NCBI RefSeq assembly: GCF_014201735.1
Contig: NZ_JACHFE010000001.1
Location: 310,001-374,000, forward strand
Source of the DNA: Marinobacter oulmenensis
GTDB taxonomy: Bacteria; Pseudomonadota; Gammaproteobacteria; Pseudomonadales; Oleiphilaceae
Direction: 5' to 3'
Length of the DNA stretch: 64,000 nucleotides
Both the position numbers and the translations under genes were made by a program. This document shows, in pieces, positions 9,582 to 21,302 of the stretch (positions are counted from its first letter, which is position 1; every line of letters starts with the position of its first letter). Under the pieces are notes generated by a model that saw only the letters and a list, made by a program, of their open reading frames with translations, made no database searches and was not told the origin of the DNA.

Positions 9582-10745
9582 TCAGGGGGAACGGGGCCGG
9601 AAGGTCAGCGTGTAATTGACGGCGTCGCGCCCGGGGTCGCGGATGTTGATGGCAATGCGAACCGGCGTCTCCGGGGGCATGGCGTCCAGATCGCTGGCGT
9701 CACCGGCCAGATACTCGTCAGGAGAAAAGGTGCTCTGGGCCACAATATCGCCATTAAGGTTGGAAAAAGCCAGGGCAATGGCGGGGAATGGCTGCTCGAA
9801 AGCGGCCTGGTTGATCATGACGGCGTCGACGATCAATTGCCCCCGGTTGTCGGGATCGGTGCGCACGACCAGCTTTCTGCTCTGGATGGCCTCCACATTG
9901 ACCAGCGGTTTCAGGGTGCAGCCGGCCAGCTCGCAGGCTTTCTCGTAAAACGGACGCAATTGCGGGATGGCAGCGAGCCGGTCGAACTGGAACCAGGCCA
10001 CCTGCGCCACCAGAACGCCCAGCAGTGCCAGCACGACCAGGGTCCAGAGCGCTTTGCGCAGGCCTCCGCCGGAGCGGCCGACAGATACCGGTTCCCGCCG
10101 GAGGTCGTGGTAGAGATTGCCCGAGTCCGGCGCGGTGTGGGTGCTTGATGGCTGGGCCGGTTCTGTGACCCGCTCGTCTTCCTCGACGGAAAGATGGAAA
10201 TCCTCGGGATTGTCCCTGTTTTCCGGCTCTTCCGGTGCCTCGGGTTCGGGCGGGGGTGTCGGTTCGGGCGGTTCCTGCGGGACGGATTCCCGGACAGAAG
10301 TCCCCGGTTTGTCGCTGTCATCCTCCTGGAGGATGGCTTCAGCCCAGCTTTCGTCCGGCGGTGTCTGCTCGGAGTCGGGATCGTGCTCACTGTAACCCGG
10401 TGGCTCGGGCTCATCCATGCCGCGGAAGCTGTCGCTCAATTCTTCATCGGAAAAGCGAAGCGCGCTGCCAGTGTAGTGGCGTTCGGTGGCATCTTCCTCG
10501 GGATTGTCCTCGAAGACCAGATCGTCGTCGGCTGTGGAGGGGGATTCCTCGGGCGTTGTCGGCTCTGCCGGGGCCTCCGGTGTGGACGACTCCCCGGTCG
10601 TTTTCACCTGATGCTCGATGGCATTGAAGACACTCATGCAATTGCCACAGCGAACCTTGCCCTTGGCGACCCCCAGCTGTTCATCGGTCACCCGGAATCG
10701 GGTCTGACAGTTGGGGCATTGGGTCTGCAGGCTGCTGTGGGTCAT
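9582..10745 (-). CDS. Zinc-ribbon DUF3426 membrane protein
   Basis: Function unknown. The 387-aa protein starts with an MJ0042-type zinc ribbon (CPNCQTRF, then CGNCMSVF, around residues 11-38). A long acidic, Pro/Glu/Asp-rich region that looks disordered fills about residues 55-220. A single membrane segment (LVVLALLGVLVAQVAWF, about residues 235-252) is followed by a DUF3426 domain at the C terminus. This gene regularly sits between prmA and dusB in gammaproteobacteria. The topology suggests a cytoplasmic zinc ribbon and a periplasmic C-terminal domain. Confidence 0.85.
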   Translation of the reverse strand: MTHSSLQTQCPNCQTRFRVTDEQLGVAKGKVRCGNCMSVFNAIEHQVKTTGESSTPEAPAEPTTPEESPSTADDDLVFEDNPEEDATERHYTGSALRFSDEELSDSFRGMDEPEPPGYSEHDPDSEQTPPDESWAEAILQEDDSDKPGTSVRESVPQEPPEPTPPPEPEAPEEPENRDNPEDFHLSVEEDERVTEPAQPSSTHTAPDSGNLYHDLRREPVSVGRSGGGLRKALWTLVVLALLGVLVAQVAWFQFDRLAAIPQLRPFYEKACELAGCTLKPLVNVEAIQSRKLVVRTDPDNRGQLIVDAVMINQAAFEQPFPAIALAFSNLNGDIVAQSTFSPDEYLAGDASDLDAMPPETPVRIAINIRDPGRDAVNYTLTFRPRSP

Positions 10746-10807
10746 GCTTCAATCCTGAAAGCGAGATCACGTCGACAGAAGCAGTTTAGACATAAACGCC
10801 TGTTTCG

Positions 10808-11704
10808 TCATCCGTTTCGGCGGCGTCCTGTGATGCGTATCCAATCTTCCTTCTGTTCGGGCTCGTCGAGATCGAACCAGGGCTCGTAGGCGTCCATCAC
10901 CTCGCGGGCCTGATTGAACAGGATGCCGGACAGCACCAGGCTGCCGCCGGGGCGGGTCAGAGCGGCCATCCGAGATGCCAGACTGATCAGCGGCTGCGCC
11001 AGGATGTTGGCCAGCAGGATGTCGGCCCGGGTATCCGGATCGTCGCCGGGCAGGAAGAGGTCCAACCGGTTGTCATCCACGCCATTGCGACGGGCGTTGT
11101 CGCGGCTGGCTTCCAGGGCCTGGGGATCGGTGTCCACGCCAATCACGTGCTCGGCCCCGAGCAGCAGGGCGGCGAGCCCGAGGATGCCCGAGCCGCAGCC
11201 GTAATCCGTCACCTGTTTGCCGGCCACGTCCTGGCCGTCCAGCCATTCCAGGCACAGTGCCGTGGTCGGATGGGTGCCGGTGCCAAAGGCCAGTCCGGGG
11301 TCGAGCATCAGGTTGGCGGCATCCGGGTCGGGGGCGTCATGCCAGCTCGGGACGATCCAGAGCCGTTCGCCGAAACGCAGCGGCTGGAAGTCATCCATCC
11401 AGGCACGCTCCCAGTCCTTGTCCTCGACCAGGGTGACTTCGATTTCCGGCAGTGACTGCTGGGTCTGGCGATGCCAACTGTCACGGATGTCGGCGCACAG
11501 CTGCTCAATATTGCGATCCGACTGGAACAGCCCGGTCACGGTGGTCTGGCTCCACAGGGGCGTGGTGCCAGGATCGGGTTCATACAGGGGCTGGTCCGCC
11601 GCGTCTTCCATGGACACCGCGTCAGAGCCCATTTCCATGAGCAGATCCTCCAGCTGATCCGCAATATCCGGATCAGCCGGGATCTGGAGTTGCACCCAGG
11701 CCAT
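10808..11704 (-). CDS. prmA: Ribosomal protein L11 methyltransferase
   Basis: Trimethylates ribosomal protein L11 using S-adenosylmethionine. The 298-aa protein has the N-terminal L11-binding domain and the class I methyltransferase motif DYGCGSGILGLAAL near residue 165, followed by the acidic ribose-binding VDTDPQA and an NILAQPL stretch typical of PrmA. It lies directly after accC on the same strand with a two-base gap, so it is probably part of the aroQ-accBC transcript. Confidence 0.96.
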   Translation of the reverse strand: MAWVQLQIPADPDIADQLEDLLMEMGSDAVSMEDAADQPLYEPDPGTTPLWSQTTVTGLFQSDRNIEQLCADIRDSWHRQTQQSLPEIEVTLVEDKDWERAWMDDFQPLRFGERLWIVPSWHDAPDPDAANLMLDPGLAFGTGTHPTTALCLEWLDGQDVAGKQVTDYGCGSGILGLAALLLGAEHVIGVDTDPQALEASRDNARRNGVDDNRLDLFLPGDDPDTRADILLANILAQPLISLASRMAALTRPGGSLVLSGILFNQAREVMDAYEPWFDLDEPEQKEDWIRITGRRRNG

Positions 11705-11706
11705 GA

Positions 11707-13053
11707 TTATTCCCGCATCAGTTTTTCGAGGTGGTGAATGGTGAAGTCCACCTGTTTGAAACCACCATCACGGATTAGGGTGCGATGCAGAGGCTGGTTG
11801 GTCTTGATGCCTTCGACCAGCATCTCGTCCAGGGCAATCTTCATGCGACGACGGGCAATTTCCCGGTCGTCGCCCCAGGTGATTAGCTTGGCGATCAGCG
11901 AATCATAGTAGGGCGGTACCGAGTAGCCGCTGTACATGTGCGAGTCAACCCGCACGCCATTGCCGCCCGGGGCATGGAAGTGCTTGATTGTGCCGGGACT
12001 GGGCACGAAGGTTCTCGGGTCTTCGGCATTGATCCGGCATTCCATGGCGTGGCCGGAAATGGTGATTTCGTCCTGGCTGTACTGCAGCGGCTCGCCACTG
12101 GCGATGCGCAGTTGCTCCCGGACGATATCGACGCCGGTGACCATTTCGGAGACCGGGTGCTCCACCTGGACCCGTGTGTTCATCTCGATGAAGTAGAACT
12201 CACCATCCTGGTACAGGAATTCGAAGGTACCGGCGCCCACGTAACCGATTTCCTTGCAGGCGTCCACGCAGGCCTGAAGGGTGCGGGCCCGGGAGTCCGG
12301 ATCCACGTTCGGCGCCGGGGCTTCCTCGATCACCTTCTGGTTGCGCCGCTGCATGGAGCAGTCGCGGTCGCCCAGGTGGATGACATTGCCGTGCATGTCG
12401 GCCAGCACCTGGACCTCGACGTGCCGGGGCGCCTCGAGGAATTTCTCCAGGTAGCAGGTGGGATCACCGAAGGCGTTCTTGGCTTCGCTCTGGGTGATCT
12501 GGATGGCTTTAAGCAGGGCGGCTTCGGAGTGGACCACCTGCATGCCACGACCACCGCCGCCGGAGGCGGCCTTGATCATCACCGGGTAGCCGATCTCGCG
12601 GGCAATACGCAGGGTGCGTTCGTCATCCTCGGTCAGCGGGCCGTCGGAGCCGGGCACCGTCGGTACGCCGGCTTTTTTCATGGCTTCGATGGCCGACACC
12701 TTGTTGCCCATCAGGCGGATGGTTTCCGCTTTCGGGCCAATGAAGCGGAAACCGCTTTTTTCGACCTGCTCGGCAAAATCGGCGTTTTCCGCCAGGAAGC
12801 CGTAACCCGGATGGATGCCTACCGAGTCGGTGACTTCCGCCGCGCTGATGATGGTCGGGATGTTCAGGTAGCTGTCCACCGGGCTGTTCGGGCCGATGCA
12901 GACAGATTCATCCGCCAGGCGAACGTGCATGAGTTCCCGGTCGACCTGGGAATGGACCGCAACGGTCTTGATGCCCAGTTCCTTGCAGGCGCGGAGAATA
13001 CGCAGGGCGATTTCACCGCGGTTTGCGATCAGAACTTTATCTAACATGGCCAT
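11707..13053 (-). CDS. accC: Acetyl-CoA carboxylase, biotin carboxylase subunit
   Basis: Carboxylates the biotin of AccB with ATP and bicarbonate, the first half-reaction of fatty acid synthesis. It has 448 aa, the normal length, with the pre-ATP-grasp motif [14 protein letters not shown] at the N terminus, the glycine-rich ATP loop SGGGGRGM and the catalytic [12 protein letters not shown] segment. Starts at M1 (13053) or M3 (13047) are equally possible. It follows accB by 18 bases. Confidence 0.97.
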   Translation of the reverse strand: MAMLDKVLIANRGEIALRILRACKELGIKTVAVHSQVDRELMHVRLADESVCIGPNSPVDSYLNIPTIISAAEVTDSVGIHPGYGFLAENADFAEQVEKSGFRFIGPKAETIRLMGNKVSAIEAMKKAGVPTVPGSDGPLTEDDERTLRIAREIGYPVMIKAASGGGGRGMQVVHSEAALLKAIQITQSEAKNAFGDPTCYLEKFLEAPRHVEVQVLADMHGNVIHLGDRDCSMQRRNQKVIEEAPAPNVDPDSRARTLQACVDACKEIGYVGAGTFEFLYQDGEFYFIEMNTRVQVEHPVSEMVTGVDIVREQLRIASGEPLQYSQDEITISGHAMECRINAEDPRTFVPSPGTIKHFHAPGGNGVRVDSHMYSGYSVPPYYDSLIAKLITWGDDREIARRRMKIALDEMLVEGIKTNQPLHRTLIRDGGFKQVDFTIHHLEKLMRE

Positions 13054-13071
13054 GATTCAGATTCACCGAGT

Positions 13072-13533
13072 TCAGGAAATGACGACCAGGGGCTGGTCAA
13101 ACTCAACCGGCTGGCCATTTTCGACCAGAATGTCGGTGACGGTGCCGGACTTGTCCGCTTCGATCTGATTCATCATCTTCATGGCTTCCACGATGCAGAT
13201 CACGTCACCCTCTTTGACGGTCTGGCCCACTTCCACAAAGGAGCTGGCGGTGGGCGACGGGGCGCGGTAGAAAGTACCGACCATCGGGGATTTGACCGAA
13301 TGGCCCTGGGGCTCGGCCGGTGCTTCCGGAGCGGCAGCCGGCTGTTCCGGTGCGGCGGCCGGAGCTGCCTGGGGCGCGGGCGCAGGAGCCGAGTAATGGC
13401 TGATGTACTGGCCGGCGGCCTGCTCACGGCGGCGGGAAATGCGAACGGAATCGTCGCCTTCCTGGATTTCCAGTTCCTCGACGTCGGATTCCTCGAGCAG
13501 TTCAATCAGTTTCTTGATCTTGCGAATGTCCAT
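13072..13533 (-). CDS. accB: Biotin carboxyl carrier protein of acetyl-CoA carboxylase
   Basis: Carries biotin between the carboxylase and transferase reactions. In this 153-aa protein an acidic helical N terminus (1-38) is followed by an Ala/Pro-rich flexible linker (about 48-75) and a biotinyl domain whose EAMKM motif places the biotinylated lysine at Lys119. The order aroQ-accB-accC on one strand with gaps under 20 bases indicates one operon. Confidence 0.97.
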   Translation of the reverse strand: MDIRKIKKLIELLEESDVEELEIQEGDDSVRISRRREQAAGQYISHYSAPAPAPQAAPAAAPEQPAAAPEAPAEPQGHSVKSPMVGTFYRAPSPTASSFVEVGQTVKEGDVICIVEAMKMMNQIEADKSGTVTDILVENGQPVEFDQPLVVIS

Positions 13534-13551
13534 AACAGTGTCTCAGGTCTA

Positions 13552-13989
13552 TCAGTGAATTCGTTGCAGGGCCGCTTTCAGGGCAAGATCGTAGCCCTGG
13601 CTGCCCAGCCCGCAGATAACGCCGACGGCGATATCCGAAAAGTAGGAATGCTGGCGGAACGGCTCCCTGGCATGCACATTGGAGAGGTGAACCTCAATGA
13701 ACGGGATGCCTGAAGCCAGCATGGCATCACGCAGGGCAACACTGGTGTGCGTGAAGGCGGCCGGATTGATGATGATGAAATCGACACCCTCCGACCGGGC
13801 CTCGTGTACCCTTTCGATCAGCTCATACTCCGCATTGGATTGCAGGTGCAGGAGATGATGGCCTTGCTCCGCCGCTTCATTGCGCAGGCGGTCATCAATG
13901 TCGGCCAGGGTTTCGTGACCGTACACCTCCGGTTCCCGGGTCCCGAGCATGTTGAGGTTGGGGCCATGAAGCACAAGAATGGTCGACAT
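13552..13989 (-). CDS. aroQ: Type II 3-dehydroquinate dehydratase
   Basis: Dehydrates 3-dehydroquinate to 3-dehydroshikimate in the shikimate pathway. It has 145 aa, the usual type II length. The family motifs are visible: [18 protein letters not shown] at the N terminus with the catalytic Tyr, [12 protein letters not shown] in the middle and the HLSNVHARE segment. First gene of the aroQ-accBC(-prmA) run; the 258-base gap upstream must hold its promoter. Confidence 0.97.
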   Translation of the reverse strand: MSTILVLHGPNLNMLGTREPEVYGHETLADIDDRLRNEAAEQGHHLLHLQSNAEYELIERVHEARSEGVDFIIINPAAFTHTSVALRDAMLASGIPFIEVHLSNVHAREPFRQHSYFSDIAVGVICGLGSQGYDLALKAALQRIH

Positions 13990-14247
13990 GTTTGTGACTA
14001 CCTTGATGTATTTTCAACACGATCGCCGAAGATAACGGCATGTTGCCCCAATGGTGCGTGCTTGCTGTTCAGGGATCAACAGTTTTTGACAATTCCGGAT
14101 GCCCTCCATTGGTCTGAGGAAGGTTACAACAGCAATTATCGGCCGGGCGATGACATTTCGTTGATGCCGGCCATTTTTGACCAAGGACTCACTGGCGGGT
14201 ATTCGACATTGGTTTCATGGCCGTCGGGGTGAGGCCGGCGCCCAGGC

Positions 14248-15855
<1,608 letters not shown>

Positions 15856-16157
15856 TGCGTTCCAGCCTGCCTCCCTACGCTGCTGGGTTACTGCCTTGGC
15901 CCTGGAGCGGGTGCCGGAGATTCCGGTCAGGCATCAGGTCGTAGTATAGAGTCTATAGTGTTTAGGGGTGTCGGCGTAGGCTGCAGACTGTAAATGTTTG
16001 TCAACGACCCACCCGGGCCAGTTCTCATACCGGCTGGCATGGGTGGTGGGTTAGGCGGTAGCCTCTGGGTATTGGGCGCGCCATGAGATACCATCGAGGT
16101 ATCGAGTCTCTTATCGACCGTTCGGCTGGCCACTAATCAATGGAGAGCAGAAGTCTT
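15856..16157. other. Intergenic region between two divergent genes, with two dyads
   Basis: This 302-base stretch separates the GGDEF gene (leftward) from the DUF2333 gene (rightward). I see no gene in it. It holds a 13-base dyad, TATAGA-g-TCTATA, at 15945-15957, which contains a TATACT -10-like box for the leftward gene, and a 17-base dyad, GATACC-atcga-GGTATC, at 16087-16103, about 55 bases before the rightward start. These look like operator-type sites; no known factor is recognised. Confidence 0.45.
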
Positions 16158-17213
16158 ATGCCGGGTAGAATCAGACAGTTTTTCCGGGACCGGAAAGAAG
16201 ACGTGCAGGACTACACGGGAAGCCGGGGCGTGATCGGCAAGCTGGTGCTGGCTGTCGTGGTGGTTTACCTGGTGGTGGCCACAGGGCTTGGCATGTACTG
16301 GAGTAGCGAGCCGGAGCCTTTCTCGGTCCGTGATCACACCCGGACACTTGCCAGCAGCATGGATCGCGAGCCGGTGACCGGTTTTGCCACCACGGCCACG
16401 ATGATCCGGATGACCGAAACCCTGCTGAACAAGCCCGGTGGGTATATTTCCAATGACATCTTTCCGCCAGGGCTGTGGCTGGACAACATGCCACACTGGG
16501 AATACGGGGCCCTGGTCCAGATCCGGGATCTGTCACGGGCCATGCGCCGTGACATCAGCCGCTCCCAGAGCCAGTCAGCGGAAGACCCGGATCTGGTTAT
16601 AGCCGAGCCCCAGTTCCATTTCGACAGCGGCAGCTGGGCCATCCCCTCGACCGAAAACGAGTATCGTCGTGGCATTGAGGCCCTTAAGCGCTACCTGGAC
16701 CGACTCTCGGACCCGAGTGGTTCCAAGGCCCAGTTCTTTGCCCGGGCGGATAACCTGAATAACTGGCTGGCGGACCTGGAAACCCGTCTTGGCAGTCTGT
16801 CCCGGACACTGAGTGAGAGTGTCGGCAAGGCCTCGGTATCGGAAACCGTTGCCAACGTGGACCCGGACGACCCGCTGGCGGGCGACGGCGGTACCGCCGG
16901 CAATGTCCAGACGCCATGGACCGAGATTGACGATGTGTTCTATGAAGCACGGGGCAGTGCCTGGGCGCTGCTGCACATTTTCCGCGCCATCGAGGTGGAT
17001 TTCCGCAATGTGCTTCAGGACAAGAACGCCACCGCCAGTCTGCAGCAGATCATTATCGAGCTTGAGGGTGCCCAGCGCCCGGTCTGGAGCCCGGTGATCC
17101 TCAATGGCAGCGGATTCGGCATTCTGGCCAACCATTCGCTGACCATGGCGGCTTACCTGTCACGGGCCAATGCCGCGATCAGTGATATGCGGGATCTACT
17201 GTCCCGCGGCTGA
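16158..17213 (+). CDS. DUF2333 family membrane-anchored protein
   Basis: Function unknown. The protein has 351 aa from the ATG at 16158, preceded by GGAGAGCAG; an in-frame ATG at 16140 would add six residues but has no ribosome-binding site. One membrane segment (LVLAVVVVYLVVATGLGMYW, about residues 26-45) near the N terminus is followed by a large extracytoplasmic region with predicted long helices. DUF2333 proteins occur in many gammaproteobacteria. It stands alone and ends at a bidirectional terminator shared with ppa. Confidence 0.85.
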   Translation: MPGRIRQFFRDRKEDVQDYTGSRGVIGKLVLAVVVVYLVVATGLGMYWSSEPEPFSVRDHTRTLASSMDREPVTGFATTATMIRMTETLLNKPGGYISNDIFPPGLWLDNMPHWEYGALVQIRDLSRAMRRDISRSQSQSAEDPDLVIAEPQFHFDSGSWAIPSTENEYRRGIEALKRYLDRLSDPSGSKAQFFARADNLNNWLADLETRLGSLSRTLSESVGKASVSETVANVDPDDPLAGDGGTAGNVQTPWTEIDDVFYEARGSAWALLHIFRAIEVDFRNVLQDKNATASLQQIIIELEGAQRPVWSPVILNGSGFGILANHSLTMAAYLSRANAAISDMRDLLSRG

Positions 17214-17232
17214 TTTCCATTCTGGCAGGCAT

Positions 17233-17263
17233 AAAAAAACCGGGCGCCAGGCCCGGTTTTTTT
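17233..17263. terminator. Bidirectional terminator between DUF2333 gene and ppa
   Basis: AAAAAAACCGGGC-gcca-GCCCGGTTTTTTT is a hairpin flanked by A and T runs on either side, suited to stop both converging transcripts. Confidence 0.93.
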
Positions 17264-17275
17264 ATGGGATTGCGA

Positions 17276-17803
17276 TCAACCCTTGTAGGCGTTGATGGAA
17301 TCGACGATGGCTTTCTTGGCCGCGTCCGCATTGTCCCAGCCCTGAACCTTGACCCACTTGCCCGGCTCGAGGGTTTTGTAGTTTTCGAAGAAGTGCTTGA
17401 TCTGGTCGCGCAGCAGTTCCGGCAGGTCTTCGATTTCCTTCACATCGTGATAGGTGGTGGTCAGCTTGTCGTGGGGTACGGCCACCAGCTTGGCATCACC
17501 GCCGGCTTCGTCTTCCATGTTGAGCACGCCAACCGGACGGGCGCGGATGACAGAGCCCGGCTGAACCGGGTACGGAGTTACAACCAGTACGTCCAGGGGG
17601 TCGCCGTCATCGGCCAGGGTGTGCGGGATGAAACCGTAGTTGGCCGGGTAGAACATCGGGGTGGCCATGAAACGGTCAACCAGCAGGGCGCCCATGTCCT
17701 TGTCCAGTTCGTATTTTACCGGTGAGCTGTTGGCCGGAATCTCGATGGCGACGTAGATGTCTTCAGGCGGGTTCTTGCCAGCGGGAATGTTGTCGAATTG
17801 CAT
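17276..17803 (-). CDS. ppa: Inorganic pyrophosphatase (family I)
   Basis: Hydrolyses pyrophosphate to phosphate in the cytoplasm, driving biosynthetic reactions forward. The start at 17803 ([15 protein letters not shown], 175 aa) follows an excellent AGGAAGGA site seven bases upstream and matches the family length; the longer frame to 17839 is not supported. The signature [10 protein letters not shown] with its metal-binding aspartates is present. Confidence 0.97.
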   Translation of the reverse strand: MQFDNIPAGKNPPEDIYVAIEIPANSSPVKYELDKDMGALLVDRFMATPMFYPANYGFIPHTLADDGDPLDVLVVTPYPVQPGSVIRARPVGVLNMEDEAGGDAKLVAVPHDKLTTTYHDVKEIEDLPELLRDQIKHFFENYKTLEPGKWVKVQGWDNADAAKKAIVDSINAYKG

Positions 17804-17909
17804 GTGCGATCCTTCCTGATTCGTATGAGGCAGCGTCAACTGCGGTTGAAATTTCGGCGCAATTATACGTAAGTCCGTTGCGCTCTGAAACTAAACCTTG
17901 GTCGCCTGC

Positions 17910-18590
17910 CTAGTGCTGATCACGCTCGATGCGCTGCACGCCCTCGGCGGTGCCCAGCAACAGCAGGTCGGCCGGACGCAGCGCAAACAGGCCATTGGTG
18001 ACCACCCCGACAATGTTGTTCAGGCGTTCCTCGATCTCGATGGGACGGGATATGTCCAGGTTGTGGATATCGAGAATGATGTTGCCGTTATCGGTGGTGA
18101 AGCCCTCGCGGTAGACCGGGTCTCCGCCGAGTTTCACAATCTCCCGGCCCACATGGCTACGCGCCATGGGAATCACTTCCACCGGCAGCGGGAAACGGCC
18201 AAGGATATCCACTTTCTTGGAACCGTCGGCGATGCAGATGAAATTCCGGGCCACGGCCGCCACGATTTTCTCCCGGGTCAGGGCGCCGCCGCCGCCTTTG
18301 ATCAGTTCCAGGTGTTCATTGGTTTCGTCGGCGCCGTCAACGTAGAACTCCAGTTCGCTGACGCTGTTGAGGTCATAGACCGGAATGCCGTGACCCTTGA
18401 GGCGCTCTGCGGTGGCTTCGGAGCTGGCAACCGCACCATCGAACCCGTTGCGGTGCTCGGCCAGATAATCAATGAAAAGGTTGGCGGTGCTGCCGGTGCC
18501 AACGCCGACCACGCTGTCGCTGTCCAGGTGCGGGACAATATGGTCCACGGCGGCCTTGGCTACGGCTTGCTTCAACTCGTCCTGATTCAT
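17910..18590 (-). CDS. rpiA: Ribose-5-phosphate isomerase A
   Basis: Interconverts ribose 5-phosphate and ribulose 5-phosphate in the pentose phosphate pathway. The start at 18590 ([14 protein letters not shown], 226 aa) has CGGAGCC upstream and fits the family; the open frame runs up to 18695 without support. Motifs include [19 protein letters not shown] and the catalytic-loop region [12 protein letters not shown]. It is divergent from ilvA, separated by 125 bases, the arrangement common in gammaproteobacteria. Confidence 0.97.
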   Translation of the reverse strand: MNQDELKQAVAKAAVDHIVPHLDSDSVVGVGTGSTANLFIDYLAEHRNGFDGAVASSEATAERLKGHGIPVYDLNSVSELEFYVDGADETNEHLELIKGGGGALTREKIVAAVARNFICIADGSKKVDILGRFPLPVEVIPMARSHVGREIVKLGGDPVYREGFTTDNGNIILDIHNLDISRPIEIEERLNNIVGVVTNGLFALRPADLLLLGTAEGVQRIERDQH

Positions 18591-18715
18591 GGGGGCTCCG
18601 GGTAGGAATGAATTTTCAGCCATTATAACGCCCTGGAGGGCCCGGCTTATAGACGGCTGGCGTGCAAACTTTCTACACTGTGGGTTTTCATACACCCACC
18701 AGCACCGGAACCACC

Positions 18716-20251
18716 ATGCCGCAACGCTATATCAAGAAGATTCTTGATGCGCGCGTCTATGACGTCGCCATCGAAACACCCCTGACTGAAGCCCGTAGTC
18801 TTTCCAAGCGCCTTGGCAACAACATTCTGATTAAGCGCGAAGACCTTCAGCCGGTGTTTTCCTTCAAGATTCGCGGCGCCTACAACCGGATTGCCCAGCT
18901 TTCCGAGGAGCAGAAGGCCAAAGGAGTGATCTGCGCCTCCGCAGGCAACCACGCCCAGGGTGTGGCTATGTCCGCCAAACAGTTGGGGATCAAGGCGGTG
19001 ATTGTCATGCCGCAGACCACACCGGACATCAAGGTGAAGTCCGTGCGTGATCGTGGCGCGAAGGTGGTGCTCAAGGGCGATGCCTTTGATGAGGCTGCCG
19101 CCCATGCCCAGGAACTGATCCAGAAACACGGCTACACCTACATTCCGCCCTACGATGACCCGGACGTGATCGCCGGTCAGGGCACCGTGGCCATGGAGTT
19201 GATGTGGCAGTTCTCCAAGCCGTTACACGCAGTGTTTATCCCCGTCGGTGGCGGTGGCCTGTGTGCCGGTATGGCGGCCTACATCAAGTACCTGCGCCCT
19301 GAAATCCGCGTGATCGGGGTGGAGCCGGCGGACTCCAACTGCCTGCAGGCGGCACTGGCGGCCGGGGAACGCGTGGTGCTCGATCAGGTCGGGATCTTTG
19401 CCGACGGGGTGGCGGTCCGGCAGATCGGAGCCGAACCCTGGGAGATCTGCAGGGATAATGTCGACGAAGTTATCACGGTCTCCACCGATGAGATCTGTGC
19501 TGCCATCAAGGACGTGTTCGAGGATACCCGCTCCATTGCGGAGCCGGCCGGTGCCCTGGCGATTGCCGGCATGAAAAAGTACGTTCAGCGCGAGAGTATC
19601 GAGGGCGAGAATCTGGCCGGCGTGCTTAGTGGCGCGAACATGAACTTTGACCGGCTGCGTTACATCTCTGAGCGCACCGAGATCGGCGAACAGCGCGAGG
19701 CGATCCTGGCCGTCACCATTCCGGAGCGCCCGGGGGCTTTCAAGACGTTTATCAATGCGCTGCACAAGCGCAGCATCACCGAGTTCAATTACCGGTACGC
19801 AGATTCCCGGGAAGCGGTCATTTTCGTGGGCATCCAGATCCAGGCCGGAGGCCATGGCCGGGATGAACTGGTCCAGGAGCTGAGGGAAACCGGCTACTCG
19901 GTGATTGATCTGACTGACAGCGACCTGGCCAAGCAGCATATCCGCCACATGGTGGGCGGCCACGCGCCATCGGTGCATAACGAGGTGGTCTACCAGTTCC
20001 AGTTTCCCGAGCGTCCTGGTGCGCTGCTGAAGTTCCTGATGTCGCTGGGGACGCGCTGGAACATTTCCCTGTTCCACTACCGCAACCATGGCGCGGCCTA
20101 CAGTCGTGTGCTGTTGGGCGCTCAGGTGGATGCGGCCGAGGCCGAAGATTTCGAGCAGATGCTCGACAAGGTCGGTTTCGAGTACGAGAACATGACCGAC
20201 AACGAGGCCTACCGCCTGTTTCTCGGGGCGGGCAACGGAAAGGTAAAGTAA
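18716..20251 (+). CDS. ilvA: Threonine dehydratase, biosynthetic
   Basis: PLP enzyme that deaminates threonine to 2-oxobutanoate, the committed step to isoleucine. From the ATG at 18716 ([16 protein letters not shown]) it has 511 aa, close to E. coli IlvA. The PLP lysine is Lys51 in [10 protein letters not shown]. The glycine-rich phosphate loop is VGGGGLCAG. The C-terminal third holds two ACT-like domains ([16 protein letters not shown] and [13 protein letters not shown]), the site of isoleucine feedback. Confidence 0.96.
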   Translation: MPQRYIKKILDARVYDVAIETPLTEARSLSKRLGNNILIKREDLQPVFSFKIRGAYNRIAQLSEEQKAKGVICASAGNHAQGVAMSAKQLGIKAVIVMPQTTPDIKVKSVRDRGAKVVLKGDAFDEAAAHAQELIQKHGYTYIPPYDDPDVIAGQGTVAMELMWQFSKPLHAVFIPVGGGGLCAGMAAYIKYLRPEIRVIGVEPADSNCLQAALAAGERVVLDQVGIFADGVAVRQIGAEPWEICRDNVDEVITVSTDEICAAIKDVFEDTRSIAEPAGALAIAGMKKYVQRESIEGENLAGVLSGANMNFDRLRYISERTEIGEQREAILAVTIPERPGAFKTFINALHKRSITEFNYRYADSREAVIFVGIQIQAGGHGRDELVQELRETGYSVIDLTDSDLAKQHIRHMVGGHAPSVHNEVVYQFQFPERPGALLKFLMSLGTRWNISLFHYRNHGAAYSRVLLGAQVDAAEAEDFEQMLDKVGFEYENMTDNEAYRLFLGAGNGKVK

Positions 20252-20471
20252 GGAATGGTCTGGCGGCCGGCTCAGTATGGGCGGGCCGTCATTGTCGCCT
20301 GAAGGCCAGGGAAGGCCTGCCTTGGTTAAAAAGTGAACGATTACGCAATTTTAATCGGCAAAAAATTGTAAAATTTCAAACGCGTGTTAGTCTGTGATAT
20401 TGATTCTAGATAATGGAATCATTTATCTGAAAAACCAGCCAAAACCTTCAGGGAAAACGGGAACACCAGTC

Positions 20472-20624
20472 ATGGGAAGCAAGCCTGACATCCTCCGAGC
20501 CATCGTGATCATCTTCGCGGTCGGCCTTGTCATCACCGGTTTCACTTCCATCCAGGCGTCGGAAGACAAAGGCGCCAGTGCTGTTGCTCCTCCTGCCGCC
20601 GACATTGCCCGATCGGGCGATTGA
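20472..20624 (+). CDS. Small single-pass membrane protein, hypothetical
   Basis: A 50-aa open frame starting MGSKPDILRAIVIIFAVG. Residues about 8-25 form one hydrophobic segment, followed by a short polar tail rich in Ala and Asp. The 220-base gap before it is AT-rich (20325-20420) and could carry a promoter, which supports a real gene, but the ribosome-binding site is weak. No family recognised. The frame stays open upstream to 20394, but that extension is polar and unlike a protein start. Confidence 0.42.
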   Translation: MGSKPDILRAIVIIFAVGLVITGFTSIQASEDKGASAVAPPAADIARSGD

Positions 20625-20631
20625 TCGCCTG

Positions 20632-21294
20632 TCAGCTATCCGTCTTTGGCGGCAAAGTCCCGCGCCTGAACCGGTAACAGTGCCGGTCTGTGACGACGCC
20701 CTGTAGCGGCACGTCCCAGGACTCAACGGGCAGTTCGTCCACCCGCTGGAATTCGTGGGCAAGGCCGATCAGCTTGGGTGCCATACCGGGGCGGAGGCGG
20801 CTGAAGGCAAAGGTCCGGTCATAGAAGCCGCCCCCCATACCCAGCCGGCCGCCATTGGCATCGAATCCCACCAGCGGAAACAGCACCGCATCGAGGGCCC
20901 AGGGAGGCCGACGCCGTGACGCCCGGAATGAGGGTTCGGGGATGCCGAAACGGTTCGCCTTCAGCTCGACGCCGTCACGGTAGGGGCTGAACACCAATCG
21001 ACCGGTATGGATCGGGTGCAGAATGGGCAGGTAGAACTGGATGCCCTTGCGACGGCCCAGGTCCATGTACAGGCCCGGGTCAATTTCACCGTCATTGGGC
21101 AGGTAGACCGCGATGTGGCGTGCCCGGTGCAGGTCCGGATGGCGAAGCAGGTTCAGTGCCAGCCCTTCGGCGGCCCGTTGCTGCTGTTCGAAAGACAGTG
21201 CCCGGCGCTGCTGGCGCAGGTGCTTGCGTAACTGGCTTCGGGAGAGATTGTCCGGATGAGGCTCGAATGCCTGCCTGGGGTGATACTGGGGCAT
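20632..21294 (-). CDS. 5-formyltetrahydrofolate cyclo-ligase
   Basis: Converts 5-formyl-THF to 5,10-methenyl-THF with ATP, in folate turnover. The 220-aa protein has the family's C-terminal ATP/substrate motif GMGGGFYDRTFA and the basic N terminus (SQLRKHLRQQRRAL). It directly follows the 6S RNA gene on the same strand, the conserved ssrS-ygfA order, so it is probably read through from the 6S promoter. Confidence 0.95.
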   Translation of the reverse strand: MPQYHPRQAFEPHPDNLSRSQLRKHLRQQRRALSFEQQQRAAEGLALNLLRHPDLHRARHIAVYLPNDGEIDPGLYMDLGRRKGIQFYLPILHPIHTGRLVFSPYRDGVELKANRFGIPEPSFRASRRRPPWALDAVLFPLVGFDANGGRLGMGGGFYDRTFAFSRLRPGMAPKLIGLAHEFQRVDELPVESWDVPLQGVVTDRHCYRFRRGTLPPKTDS

Positions 21295-21302
21295 GGTGGT
21301 AA

